Below are positions 1-8,490 of a stretch of DNA of 64,000 bases, in pieces; position 1 is the stretch's first letter, and each line of letters opens with the position of its first letter. The notes beneath the pieces were generated by a model. That model was not told where the DNA came from. It did not search any database and saw nothing but the letters and a program-made list of their open reading frames with translations. Source of the DNA: Triparma columacea (lineage: Eukaryota; Sar; Bolidophyceae; Parmales; Triparmaceae); the NCBI GenBank assembly GCA_030267965.1, contig BRYA01000106.1, forward strand, positions 1-64,000. Direction: 5' to 3'. Made by a program: the position numbers and the translations under genes.

Positions 1-1153
1 TGCCTTTTGATTCGTAGTCAAACGCGTTCTGAGGGTGGATACTTGGTAAGTATGTTGGTTACACAGTGGAAATATGGTGAAAATTCTTACATCCATTGCG
101 CTGAGAAAGAGGGGTGGTAAGAATATAGACGGTTGAAGGTGACAGAGGGAGAAGGTGCTTACCCAATCCAGCCGTACCGGTGCAGAGTGAAATTTGCAAC
201 CGATGAAGAAAGCGCGAATTTTTTGGTACGATTTCTCCCAACAATCATTTGGTCAGATAAAAAATTGGGGTAATAAAATTGGTTATGTTATAGGTTTTTT
301 GGCGCGCTTTTAATCCACTCACGTAGTTACGTAGACGTAATCTCTTCCCTCAGCGGTCTTTAAATTAATTAATTCGTCTTCTGAGATACATTCTGCCATC
401 CTCGTCGATATGTTGCCTCGATTTGAGGCCATGATTACTCGTCTCCTTTTCGTCTAAAGTACTTTTTCTGCCAATGAGCCTGCTACGCGGTATATAGGGA
501 GGCTTGATCCTCTATGAATCCCACTGAAACGTCTCCCAACCCACTAAAGCGGCGTGGGGAGGAAGGGGGAGGAGGGGGGAGTTGTTCTATTTGGCAGGAA
601 CATGGTCGTGACAGCAGAAGGATACTTCGTGGGCTCCGTAGTGGTATGGGGGTGGGGTGCGACGAGATTTGACACAAGTATTCTTGCAATTTGGATGTGG
701 TTGGTGTTTGTTGGTGTTGATTGGTGTGTGTGGAGTTACCAGCCACGTTTTTTCACAACTCTTCACAGCCACGCTGCGGTCACAGGGTCAATACCTCCCC
801 GTGCCATCAGGTCCTCTGCATATATGCTTCCATCAGACGCCGCATCATCAAGGTCATCCCCAGTCAACGATGAAACTAGGCAAGTGACATGTGTTGGCGG
901 CTGGGACAGAGAACGGTGAGAACAAAGAGTCTGGGTTTCGTCTGGATCCGTGAATTGAGTTTGGGCAGAGTATATCGTCCCTCGCACATCTCCACCAAGC
1001 GGTCCTACGCTCTGTCAGGGGGAGGTGTTGCCCCCCTCCACGTTGCCTCTGCTTTTCCGCCTGGAATCGATGTAGACGTGTAAAGTATAGACCAGATTGT
1101 GTTGTTTTACATAGAAAAGTTAAATGAATCAATCCTTCAATTCATTTCTGCCT
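1..1153. other. No supportable gene
   Basis: Only short open frames occur on either strand and none has a recognisable motif. One detail stands out: about 25 bases at 577-601 recur exactly at 1845-1869, where they begin a coding-looking stretch, so this may be an old duplicated gene remnant. Confidence 0.4.
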
Positions 1154-1600
1154 TCAGCTGTATTTACCGCCACGGATTTCATGGCGACCCCCCATCACAA
1201 GGGTCTGAGGCTCTGCTTCGCCTCCTCCTGCTTCACCTCCTGCTTGGAATTTCATGACTGTCAGCGACTTACCGTCCTTGGACAGTGTCCCTGATGCAAT
1301 GACTTGCTCGTTGAGCGGCTCTTCCGCCTCCAGAGTTTCCTTACCTGTCACCACGTTATTTACCTTAGAGATGATTGCCTGGTAAGTGAGGCGCATAATT
1401 TGGGAAACGTCGAGCGTGTAGGTTCCACTGTACACGATGAGTGACACGCCCTCCGTAACCCAACCCTCCTTCAAGTCCCATAGATGCTCGTAATAGTCGG
1501 TGAAGGTGCCATCCTCGTTGAGTGTCAATGTGCGGTACTCATCATCGTAGTCCTTTGGGCTGGTGCTGATGTCGGCGTGAAAGCGGAAGGCTCTAGTCAT
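1154..1600 (-). CDS. Hypothetical small beta-rich protein, 148 aa
   Basis: Single-exon frame with an ATG start at 1600. I do not recognise the family. The protein looks like a real soluble domain: alternating hydrophobic strands (RTLTLNEDGTFTDYYEH, SLIVYSGTYTLD, QVIASGTLSKDGKSLTVM) suggest a small beta-barrel such as a lipocalin-like or META/NlpE-like fold, but that is only a guess from the strand pattern. There is no signal peptide or membrane segment. A Gly/Glu-rich loop precedes the last strand and the chain ends in a short basic tail. It stands alone, with no clear operon-like partner. Confidence 0.55.
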   Translation of the reverse strand: MTRAFRFHADISTSPKDYDDEYRTLTLNEDGTFTDYYEHLWDLKEGWVTEGVSLIVYSGTYTLDVSQIMRLTYQAIISKVNNVVTGKETLEAEEPLNEQVIASGTLSKDGKSLTVMKFQAGGEAGGGEAEPQTLVMGGRHEIRGGKYS

Positions 1601-1845
1601 ACAAACAAGAGTGAGAGCTTTCTGCTAGTCTAGGACTCGAAGTGGGAAAAATGAGTAAAGTGAATGGGAGGTAGGAGGGGGGGCGAGGGAGGTAGGGGGG
1701 GGGTAGCGGACGAAAGTGTAAACTAAACGAAAGGTCAAAATTTGACGCGAAATCGGGTCAAAAGTGGGGTCAACAGGTCAACAGAAGGTTTTTCCTGCAT
1801 ATCCCGGAGCAAACCAAATTTATTTATTAGCCATTTGAAAAGTAG

Positions 1846-2037
1846 GGAGTTGTTCTATTTGGCAGGAACGAGGATGACAGTGAGAACGTGGTGGTCGCCG
1901 ACTGTACGTATTTGGACGCGGTCAAGGCTTTCGTCGAGGACGGTGAGCTGACGGTGAGCGTAGACGACTGCGGGGGGGAGAGTGGGGACGAGGACTACGT
2001 GCCGTGCAACGAATATTGCGAAATACACTGCGGGTGA
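1846..2037 (+). pseudogene. Coding-looking 3' fragment, no start codon
   Basis: From 1846 to a TGA at 2035-2037 there is an open frame of 63 codons without an ATG. It encodes an acidic, cysteine-containing C-terminus (VVLFGRN, VVVADCTYLDAVKAFVEDG, CNEYCEIHCG). A possible AG splice acceptor lies at 1844-1845, though the tract before it is not pyrimidine-rich. The first 25 bases are shared with 577-601. It could be a last exon or the remnant of a broken gene. The function is unknown. Confidence 0.35.
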
Positions 2038-2209
2038 AACGGGGGAAATCTTTATTTGCTAAAGTAATTGTGAAGAGCATGAAAAGAAAGACGGAACATT
2101 TCCTTGCCTACACGTTCAACATTGATTTTAGAGTTGAAAAGTACAATCATCTATTATTATGACCCGATTGTTTCGTTCATGTCTGACTATACTTGGAAAA
2201 AGGGTAACG

Positions 2210-3397
2210 TTACAGAAATTCCAGAATCACTCTCCACAAAACTTTCGGGATCTTCTCACGTGCCGGGGTTACCCTTAGCGCCGCGGGGGCTTCAACTCCG
2301 TCCGGTTGCTTCCTCTTCAGACTATCAGGTCCACTGGGTTGATCCTCCACGTGATCCCAGGTTCCCTTGAGGCACAGAAGAGCATTGACGCGTTCGATCA
2401 CAGCGACATTGCGGTGCCACCTATAATGGAGAAGGTCCGAGACAGTCGACATATTTTGATCGGCAGCAGCAGAGATTAGGGCAGTGCAGTTTGAGAAGCA
2501 GTTTTGACCGATGGAGACGGCGGGAGATAAACTGAGTCTCGTCAGGGCTGAGCATCCGTAGAAGGCGTAATTGCCAATTGTCGTCACTGAGTCCGGGATG
2601 GTGATGGCCGTGAGGGAGGAGCATTCGTGGAAGGCGAATTGGTCAATTGTCGTCACTGAGTCCGGGATGGTGATAGCCGTCAGGGCGGCGCAATCTCCGA
2701 AGGCTTCATCGCCAATCGTCGTCACTCCGTCGGGGATGGTAATGGCCGTGAGGGAGGAGCATTCGTAGAAGGTTTCATCGGCAATCGACGTCACTCCGTC
2801 AGGGATGGTGATGGCCGTGAGGGAGGAGCAGTCTTCGAAGGCGCCCTGGCCAATCGTCGTCACTGAGTCCGGGATGGTGATGGCAGTGAGGGAGGAGCAT
2901 CCGTAGAAGGCGCCCTCGTCAATCATCTTCACTCCATCCGGGATGGTGATGGCCGTGAGGGAGGAGCATCCTCTGAAGGCCCTTCTGCCAATCGTCATCA
3001 CTGAGTCCGGGATTGTGATGGCCGTGAGGGAGGAGCATCCAGAGAAGGCGCCCTTTCCAATCGACTTCACTCCGTCAGGGATGGTAATGGCCGTGAGGGA
3101 GGAGCAGTCTTTGAAGGCGCCCATTTCATGTAGAAATGAAAGTGGAGAACGGAAGGCGCTATCGCCAATCGTCGTCACTCCATCTGGGATAGTTATGGCT
3201 GCGAGGGAGGAGCATCCGCAAAAGGCGCCACTACCAATAGTCGTCACTCCGTCCGGGATGGTGATGGCCCTGAGGGAGGAGCATCCCCTGAAGGCGCAAT
3301 CGCCAATCAACGTCACTCCTTGTGCAAAAGATACTTCTGTGATTTCACTATAATCTTCGAAGCTCCGTCTGCCAGAGTATACTGCTGTTTGGGGCAT
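2210..3397 (-). CDS. BspA-like leucine-rich repeat protein, 395 aa
   Basis: Single-exon gene with an ATG at 3397. About 10 near-identical 23-residue LRR_5/BspA-type repeats (core GCSSLTAITIPDGVTTIG) are followed by two diverged repeats and a C-terminal tail of about 100 residues ending VLWRVILEFL. There is no signal peptide or transmembrane segment, so it is probably intracellular. BspA-type LRRs usually mediate protein binding; the partner is unknown. A second copy lies at 5277-6221 with nearly identical tail DNA. One repeat is interrupted by a short insertion (SPLSFLHEM), and the paralogue has an unrelated insertion at the same place. Repeat number differs between the copies, as expected from unequal exchange between 69-base units. 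Confidence 0.85.
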   Translation of the reverse strand: MPQTAVYSGRRSFEDYSEITEVSFAQGVTLIGDCAFRGCSSLRAITIPDGVTTIGSGAFCGCSSLAAITIPDGVTTIGDSAFRSPLSFLHEMGAFKDCSSLTAITIPDGVKSIGKGAFSGCSSLTAITIPDSVMTIGRRAFRGCSSLTAITIPDGVKMIDEGAFYGCSSLTAITIPDSVTTIGQGAFEDCSSLTAITIPDGVTSIADETFYECSSLTAITIPDGVTTIGDEAFGDCAALTAITIPDSVTTIDQFAFHECSSLTAITIPDSVTTIGNYAFYGCSALTRLSLSPAVSIGQNCFSNCTALISAAADQNMSTVSDLLHYRWHRNVAVIERVNALLCLKGTWDHVEDQPSGPDSLKRKQPDGVEAPAALRVTPAREKIPKVLWRVILEFL

Positions 3398-3429
3398 TTT
3401 GGGAAGGGGAGAGTCCCGGGGATGAGAGG

Positions 3430-3870
3430 ATCTTTTATACCGTCTTCTCGTTAATAGCTTAAACCCTCAACGAATTCCTACATTATTGACAAGGATCAGG
3501 AGGGTTAGTGTGGTGTGATTGACGAAGAGCAAGGGATGTGATGGAGTAAGAACAAGGGAGAGGGATGGTGAGACCCTCAAGGAATGCGTCAATGCGGCGT
3601 CAATGGCTGCTATCTACCCCATAGTAGCCCCACTATGATACTATCAGTATCGGAAATTGGACCGAAAGTAGTATTATATCATCTATGGGACGAAAAATCC
3701 AAACCCAATGAACACTCAATCAGTCGACCGTGATTGAAGAGGGGAAATAACTTGAACTTGGACGTGAATAGGATATTAAAAGCAACAATACGACAAATAA
3801 CAACTTGATCAAGCCTTAACAAGGGTTATCATTGTCATAATTGTCCTTCTTACCTATTTCAAAGCTATAT
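3430..3870. repeat. Upstream spacer, copy 1 of a segmental duplication
   Basis: This spacer between the LRR gene (minus) and the DeSI-1 gene (plus) is largely the same as 6285-6690. Shared landmarks include CCTCAACGAATTCCTACATT, the GGAGAGGGATGGTGAG stretch and ACAAATAACAACT. It is part of the duplication that produced the two LRR genes. It probably holds promoters for both flanking genes; no individual element is identifiable. Confidence 0.8.
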
Positions 3871-4053
3871 TTATTGCTCCTCCTCCTCCTCTCTCCAAAA
3901 TCCTAAACCAGATTGTCTCATTTTCCTGCCCACCATACGTTATATACCGTTTCTGCCGCCACCAATAGCATCCAACTCTCTCACTTTGCCACTTTACCTA
4001 CCTCTCTCTACCTCTCTCTACCTCTCTACCTCACACCTCCACCTCCTCCTCAC

Positions 4054-4863
4054 ATGCCTACCGTTCAGCTTGCAATTTACGACATATCCGGCGGCCTTGC
4101 GAGATCCCTCTCTCTCCAATTCGTAGGCACCCAGATCGACCTCATCCCCCACACCGGCGTCATCATCGACGGTGTTGAACATTTTTTTGGGGGAGGACTC
4201 CAACGCCAGCGCCATGCCACCTTCGCGTCATCTCATGGCATCCGCCCCATCGAAGTCAAGGAGATGGGCGTCACGTCGAAGCCCTCTGTCGAGATCGATC
4301 AGTGGCTCCGTGCCAACGATCACCGCTTCACAATGTCGACGTACAATTTGCTGAGCCACAACTGCAACAATTTTTCGCACGCTTTCCTGACGGAGTGCCT
4401 TGGCCTCGAGGGCGTTCCTGCCTATATATTAAACATCCCCTCGCAGTTTTTGCAGTCTCCCATGGGCGCGATGGTCGCTCCCATGCTACAAAATATGTAC
4501 CAACCGTTCTCGGTCCCGGTTTCGCAACCCTCTGTCAATGTGCCTCCTCCTCCGTCCTCGACGATCAACGGTCTCGACTTTACGTCCCTGATAAGTACTT
4601 TCCAGCAGCAGCAGCCGCCTCTTGCACCTGTTGCACCTCCGCCTGCACCTGTTGCACCTCCGCCTGCAGCACCTCCGCCTGCAGCTCCAGCAACCGGCAA
4701 TCCCTACAGAGAGCAATTTGAAACCCTTGAGCAAATGGGTTTTGTCGATCAATGGGGCGCTCCTCCTGTTGAAAGTGCATTGCTGCAATCTCGCGGTGAT
4801 TTAGCAGGGGCAATTGACATACTGGGTGAATATGAGAAGGACTTTACCGACGCTGCAAAATGA
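4054..4863 (+). CDS. DeSI-1-type PPPDE isopeptidase with C-terminal UBA-like domain, 269 aa
   Basis: A PPPDE-fold thiol isopeptidase related to DESI1, a family that removes SUMO or ubiquitin from proteins. The start chosen is the ATG at 4054 (MPTVQLAIYD), which matches the family N-terminus; the open frame extends 47 codons upstream without another ATG. The catalytic pair is visible: His33 in IPHTGV and Cys104 in LLSHNCNNFS. Family motifs GLARSLS and FFGGG follow the usual order. The PPPDE domain covers about residues 3-150. A Pro/Ala-rich linker (repeats of APVAPPP) leads to a UBA-like helical bundle at about 222-265 (QMGFVDQWGAPPVESAL), which would bind ubiquitin. Human DESI1 lacks this UBA. 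It lies between the two LRR paralogues. Confidence 0.9.
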   Translation: MPTVQLAIYDISGGLARSLSLQFVGTQIDLIPHTGVIIDGVEHFFGGGLQRQRHATFASSHGIRPIEVKEMGVTSKPSVEIDQWLRANDHRFTMSTYNLLSHNCNNFSHAFLTECLGLEGVPAYILNIPSQFLQSPMGAMVAPMLQNMYQPFSVPVSQPSVNVPPPPSSTINGLDFTSLISTFQQQQPPLAPVAPPPAPVAPPPAAPPPAAPATGNPYREQFETLEQMGFVDQWGAPPVESALLQSRGDLAGAIDILGEYEKDFTDAAK

Positions 4864-5276
4864 AATTTGTATGTTTCATTGTCTCCTGCTGGCAGCGCTG
4901 CCGAACCGCTTCTCCCCCCCGATCTCCCTACTCCTACTACAGTCCTCGACGGCATGGTGCAGGAGATGGTAAACACATCTCGTTCCCTTTCGTTGAGCTC
5001 CTATGGCTCCTTCTCGCCAAGGTGATGGAAAACTCGGGGGGGGGAGGCAAAGTCGGGGAGGAGAAGGCTCGGGTCAGGACCAAGGATGCCCTCCCCAGCC
5101 GGTCTGAGACGACTACTTCTGAGTAAGGGAAGGGGGCAAAACAATATCTATCCAAAGGGTATTCGAAACATTTTGACGTTGACACGGTAGCGGGATACCT
5201 ATAAATTAAGATCAATGATGCCGTTTACAAATAGAACAGGATTTTTATCATGAATCCTTGATTGATTGACAAAGAG
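4864..5276. other. Intergenic, nothing identified
   Basis: Spacer between the ends of the convergent DeSI-1 and LRR genes. It contains short G and C runs and no credible frame. Confidence 0.5.
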
Positions 5277-6221
5277 TTAAAGAAACTCCAGAATTACTCT
5301 CCACAAAACTTTCGGCATCTTCTCACGTGCCGGGGTTACCCTTAGCGCCGGGGGGGCTTCAACTCCGTCCGGTTGCTTCCTCTTCAGACTATCAGGTCCA
5401 CTGGGTTGATCCTCCACGTGATCCCAGGTTCCCTTGAGGCACAGTAGAGCGGTGACGCGTTCCGTCACAGCGGGTTGGCGGTGCCACCTGTAATGGAGGA
5501 GGTCCAAGACAGTCGGCATGTTTTTGTCGGCAGCGGCAGAGATTAGGGCAGTGCAGTTTGAGAAGCAGTTTTGACCGATGGAGACGGAAGGAGATAAACT
5601 GAGTCTTGTCAGGGCGGTGCATCCATAGAAGGCGTTGTGGCGAATCTTAGTCACTGAGTCCGGGATTGTGATGGCTGCGAGGGAGGAGCATTCTTCGAAG
5701 GCGCCCTCGCCAATCGACGTCACTCCGTCAGGGATGTTGATGGCCGTGAGGGAGGAGCATCCCTTGAAGGCGCCCATCACAAGATATGAAAGTGGACCTA
5801 ATTTGAAAGGGCCAATCGTCGTCACTCCATCTGGGATGGTTATGGCTGCGAGGGAGGAGCATCCGCAAAAGGCGCCCTTTCCAATCGACGTCACTCCATC
5901 AGGGATGGTAATGGCCGTGAGGGAGGAGCATCTGTAGAAGGCGCCCTTGCCAATCGACGTCACTCCGTCAGGGATAGCAATGGCTGTGAGGGAGGAGCAT
6001 CTGTAGAAGGCGCCCTTGCCAATCGACGTCACTCCTTGTGCAAAAGTCACTTCTGTGAGTTCATGATTGTCTCTGAAGCTCTCTGTTCCGGAGTATACTG
6101 CTGTTTTGGGAAGGGAAGAGTCCCCATCATCTGGGTCGTCATAGTCACCACCATACTCATCATCATAGTCATCACTATAATCATCACCATAGTCATCATA
6201 AGTAAAGTCAAATTCACTCAT
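5277..6221 (-). CDS. BspA-like leucine-rich repeat protein, 314 aa (paralogue)
   Basis: Single exon with an ATG at 6221. It has an acidic Asp/Tyr-rich N-terminus of about 38 residues (repeats of DDYGDDYSDDYDDEY type) that its neighbour lacks. Five canonical BspA repeats and two diverged ones follow, then the same C-terminal tail as the 2210-3397 protein. No signal peptide or membrane segment is seen. The central repeats of both genes are so alike in DNA that gene conversion or a recent duplication is likely. Function is unknown beyond protein binding typical of LRRs. Confidence 0.85.
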   Translation of the reverse strand: MSEFDFTYDDYGDDYSDDYDDEYGGDYDDPDDGDSSLPKTAVYSGTESFRDNHELTEVTFAQGVTSIGKGAFYRCSSLTAIAIPDGVTSIGKGAFYRCSSLTAITIPDGVTSIGKGAFCGCSSLAAITIPDGVTTIGPFKLGPLSYLVMGAFKGCSSLTAINIPDGVTSIGEGAFEECSSLAAITIPDSVTKIRHNAFYGCTALTRLSLSPSVSIGQNCFSNCTALISAAADKNMPTVLDLLHYRWHRQPAVTERVTALLCLKGTWDHVEDQPSGPDSLKRKQPDGVEAPPALRVTPAREKMPKVLWRVILEFL

Positions 6222-6801
6222 TGTAGGGATGGAGAGGATCTTTTATCCGTCCTTTCGGTAACCTAACCCTCCCTGGATTTATTATACAGTCTTGTCGTTA
6301 ACAGCTTCAATCCTCAACGAATTCCTACATTATTGACGGGATAAGCAGGGTTAGTGTGGTGTGATTGAGTAAGAACAAGGGAGAGGGATGGTGAGGCCCT
6401 CAAGGAATGCGTCATTGTGGCGTCAATGGCTGTTATCTGCCCCATATAAACCCCAACATGGTACTAATCACATCGAAAATATGGCCGAAAGTAGTATTAT
6501 CTCGTCTATGAGACTAATAATCCAAACCCAATGAATCTCAGTCGACCACGATGAAGAGGGGAAATAACTTGAACTTGACGTGAATAGGAGATAAAAACCA
6601 ACAGTAGGACAACAATAGGACAAATAACAACTGGTTGAAGGCCTAGAAAAGTGTTATCATCGTCATTGTTGTGTTTCTCACCTAATTTCTCATTGAACTC
6701 AATTTCTTGTCATCTCCTCCGACTCCTTGTCATGCTTCTGGCACACTTCCCCACTTTACAAGAACTCAAATCCTCCTCCTTCCCAATAACACGCCCACCC
6801 A
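6222..6801. repeat. Upstream spacer, copy 2 of the segmental duplication
   Basis: Positions 6285-6690 match 3430-3870 with scattered substitutions and small indels. The duplicated block therefore includes the divergent promoter region as well as the LRR gene, while the plus-strand neighbours (DeSI-1 and the gene at 6802) differ. Confidence 0.75.
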
Positions 6802-8106
6802 ATGCCTTCCCTCAGCCCCCCACGCTTTACCATTCTCTCCCCTCCAATCTTCTTCCTCCTCGTCCTCCTCTTCCAGTTTCTCCCCACAACCTCCTTCAAC
6901 CCTGTTCCCCCCTCGCCCCTCTCATCCAAACTGAAATATGCCTCAAATCCTGATCCTATCCCCAAATTACCTCTCCATATTGAGGCTTCGTTACATTCTC
7001 CGACTAAATCCGTAATCAAATACTCCACTCCACCCCCTCATTGGGAATATATGGCAAAAATTCTCAAGGTTCCTTTTTCCTATTTTGATGATGACCAAAT
7101 TGAGGCCCTTAATGACACCGCTCGACGAGTATTCTTGGCACGTAAGGCTATAGGTGAGTTCTAACTTTCGTCCAGCGTGCAGGATAAAGACGAAGATCTC
7201 CCAGTTTTCATGAATTTTTCAACTTTCTCTCAAGCTTGCGTTGCAGTTGGTAATTCTCATCCAAATTTCTCATTCTTGATTCCGCTTCTCTCCCTCCCCA
7301 TACCAGGAGATAACCGTTCTCACCAGGCCGAGCAGGTACGTACAAGTTCCTCTGGTAAAATATCGTTGTTTCGTGTTCCTGTGAAGAAGAAAGCCCACAA
7401 CCTTTTCCTAAGAATGATATGCGACGTGCATTTCGGCGACACGCGCAATGATTTTACGCCAGCAAGCGTGAACTGGCTGCCAAACAACCATCCTGAGGAA
7501 CAACAACGCCACCCCAACCTCTCCCCTTCTCCCCAACCCTACTTCCCTAACCACCCCATCACCCCAACCCCCCCCCCCAGATTTACACCGCCCTCTTAAA
7601 CTCTCCCTCAATCGACCTGACCTCCTTCGCTGCGACCTCCCTCCTCCTCGCCCTTCACTACCAACGTTCCGACAAGGACATTAAGAAGGCCCGGAGCGTC
7701 TTCAACAACTTTGTCAAAACCATCCATGAGTACGAAGCGGAGGGGGAAGACGAGGGGAGGGTGAAGGACTGTAATTGTGGTTGCGGGGATGACTGTACGG
7801 CGAGGGTACTGCAGGCCTTCGCGTTGTTTGAGGTGAGTGTGCCAAAGATTGTTGACCCAACATTAGCCCCCACCCCAAGCCCCTTAAGCGGTTCGCTTCG
7901 CTCACCGCCTGCTCTTCGCTCCCTCCTCGTAGTCCCGCAACAACCTCCTTCCGAAGTCCGCCTTCTTAATCCGCAAAGCTATCGAGTTCGACCCCAAGAT
8001 TGCCTCCCTCCTACGGTGGAAGATGTTCCATGGGCTGGAGCACAAGGTGTTTGCGACGCAACTCAGACCAAACCCAAGGAGAACAAACAAAGTCGATAAT
8101 TCTTAA
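6802..8106 (+). CDS. Putative plastid-targeted helical protein, five exons
   Basis: Likely exons are 6802-7128, 7183-7249, 7307-7335, 7581-7832 and 7933-8106. Phases add up, but the first intron (54 bases, GTATTC donor) is uncertain and the third (7336-7580) stays open if retained. The N-terminus is a signal peptide (SPPIFFLLVLLFQFL) followed by PTTSF, a Phe-containing cleavage site like those of algal plastid presequences. The mature part is alpha-helical, with paired helices resembling TPR-type repeats (TSLLLALHYQRSDKDIKKAR and NNLLPKSAFLIRKAIEF), and a Cys-rich loop (DCNCGCGDDC) sits between them. I do not recognise the family. Intron 4 carries the TCGCTTCGCTC motif described elsewhere. 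Confidence 0.6.
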
Positions 8107-8490
8107 CTTTTGCAAATAGCACAAGGCAATGATGTCTTTTTTTTTGAGGAGAGAAAGAGGGATTGGGGATTGGCGCTTAGGAAATAGCAAAGCAAAGGAG
8201 TTGCGTGTTTTTTTGTGGGTTTCAATTATGGCCTTGTCAAAGCTGCATCCAATTTCCCTTCTCCCACCCCGCCCCCTTTAACTCCTCTCCCCAAACATTG
8301 GACCAAACATTGGACGCAACATTGGCCCCAACCTTGGACGCAACATTAGCCCCCACCCTAAACCCCTTCAGCGGTTCGCTTCGCTCACCGCCATTAGCCC
8401 CCACCCCAAGCCCCTTCAGCGGTTCGCTTCGCTCACCGCCCACCCCAAACCCCTTAAGCGGTTCGCTTCGCTCACCGCTTTTCGCTTCGC
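8107..8490. repeat. Repeat-rich convergent spacer
   Basis: The 3' spacer between the 6802 gene and ALKBH8. 8290-8345 is a degenerate tandem array of ACATTGG-type units. 8345-8490 holds three to four copies of a roughly 45-base unit (ATTAGCCCCCACC, then GCGGTTCGCTTCGCTCACCG) also present in intron 4 of the 6802 gene. 8240-8280 duplicates part of the ALKBH8 C-terminal coding sequence. Confidence 0.75.

Noticed and set aside
2571..3353. Plus-strand frames repeating VVTESGMVMAVREEHS, and a CRISPR-like regular repeat pattern
   Set aside because: The 69-base periodicity is the codon repeat of the minus-strand LRRs; the spacers are not unique and the window is eukaryotic.
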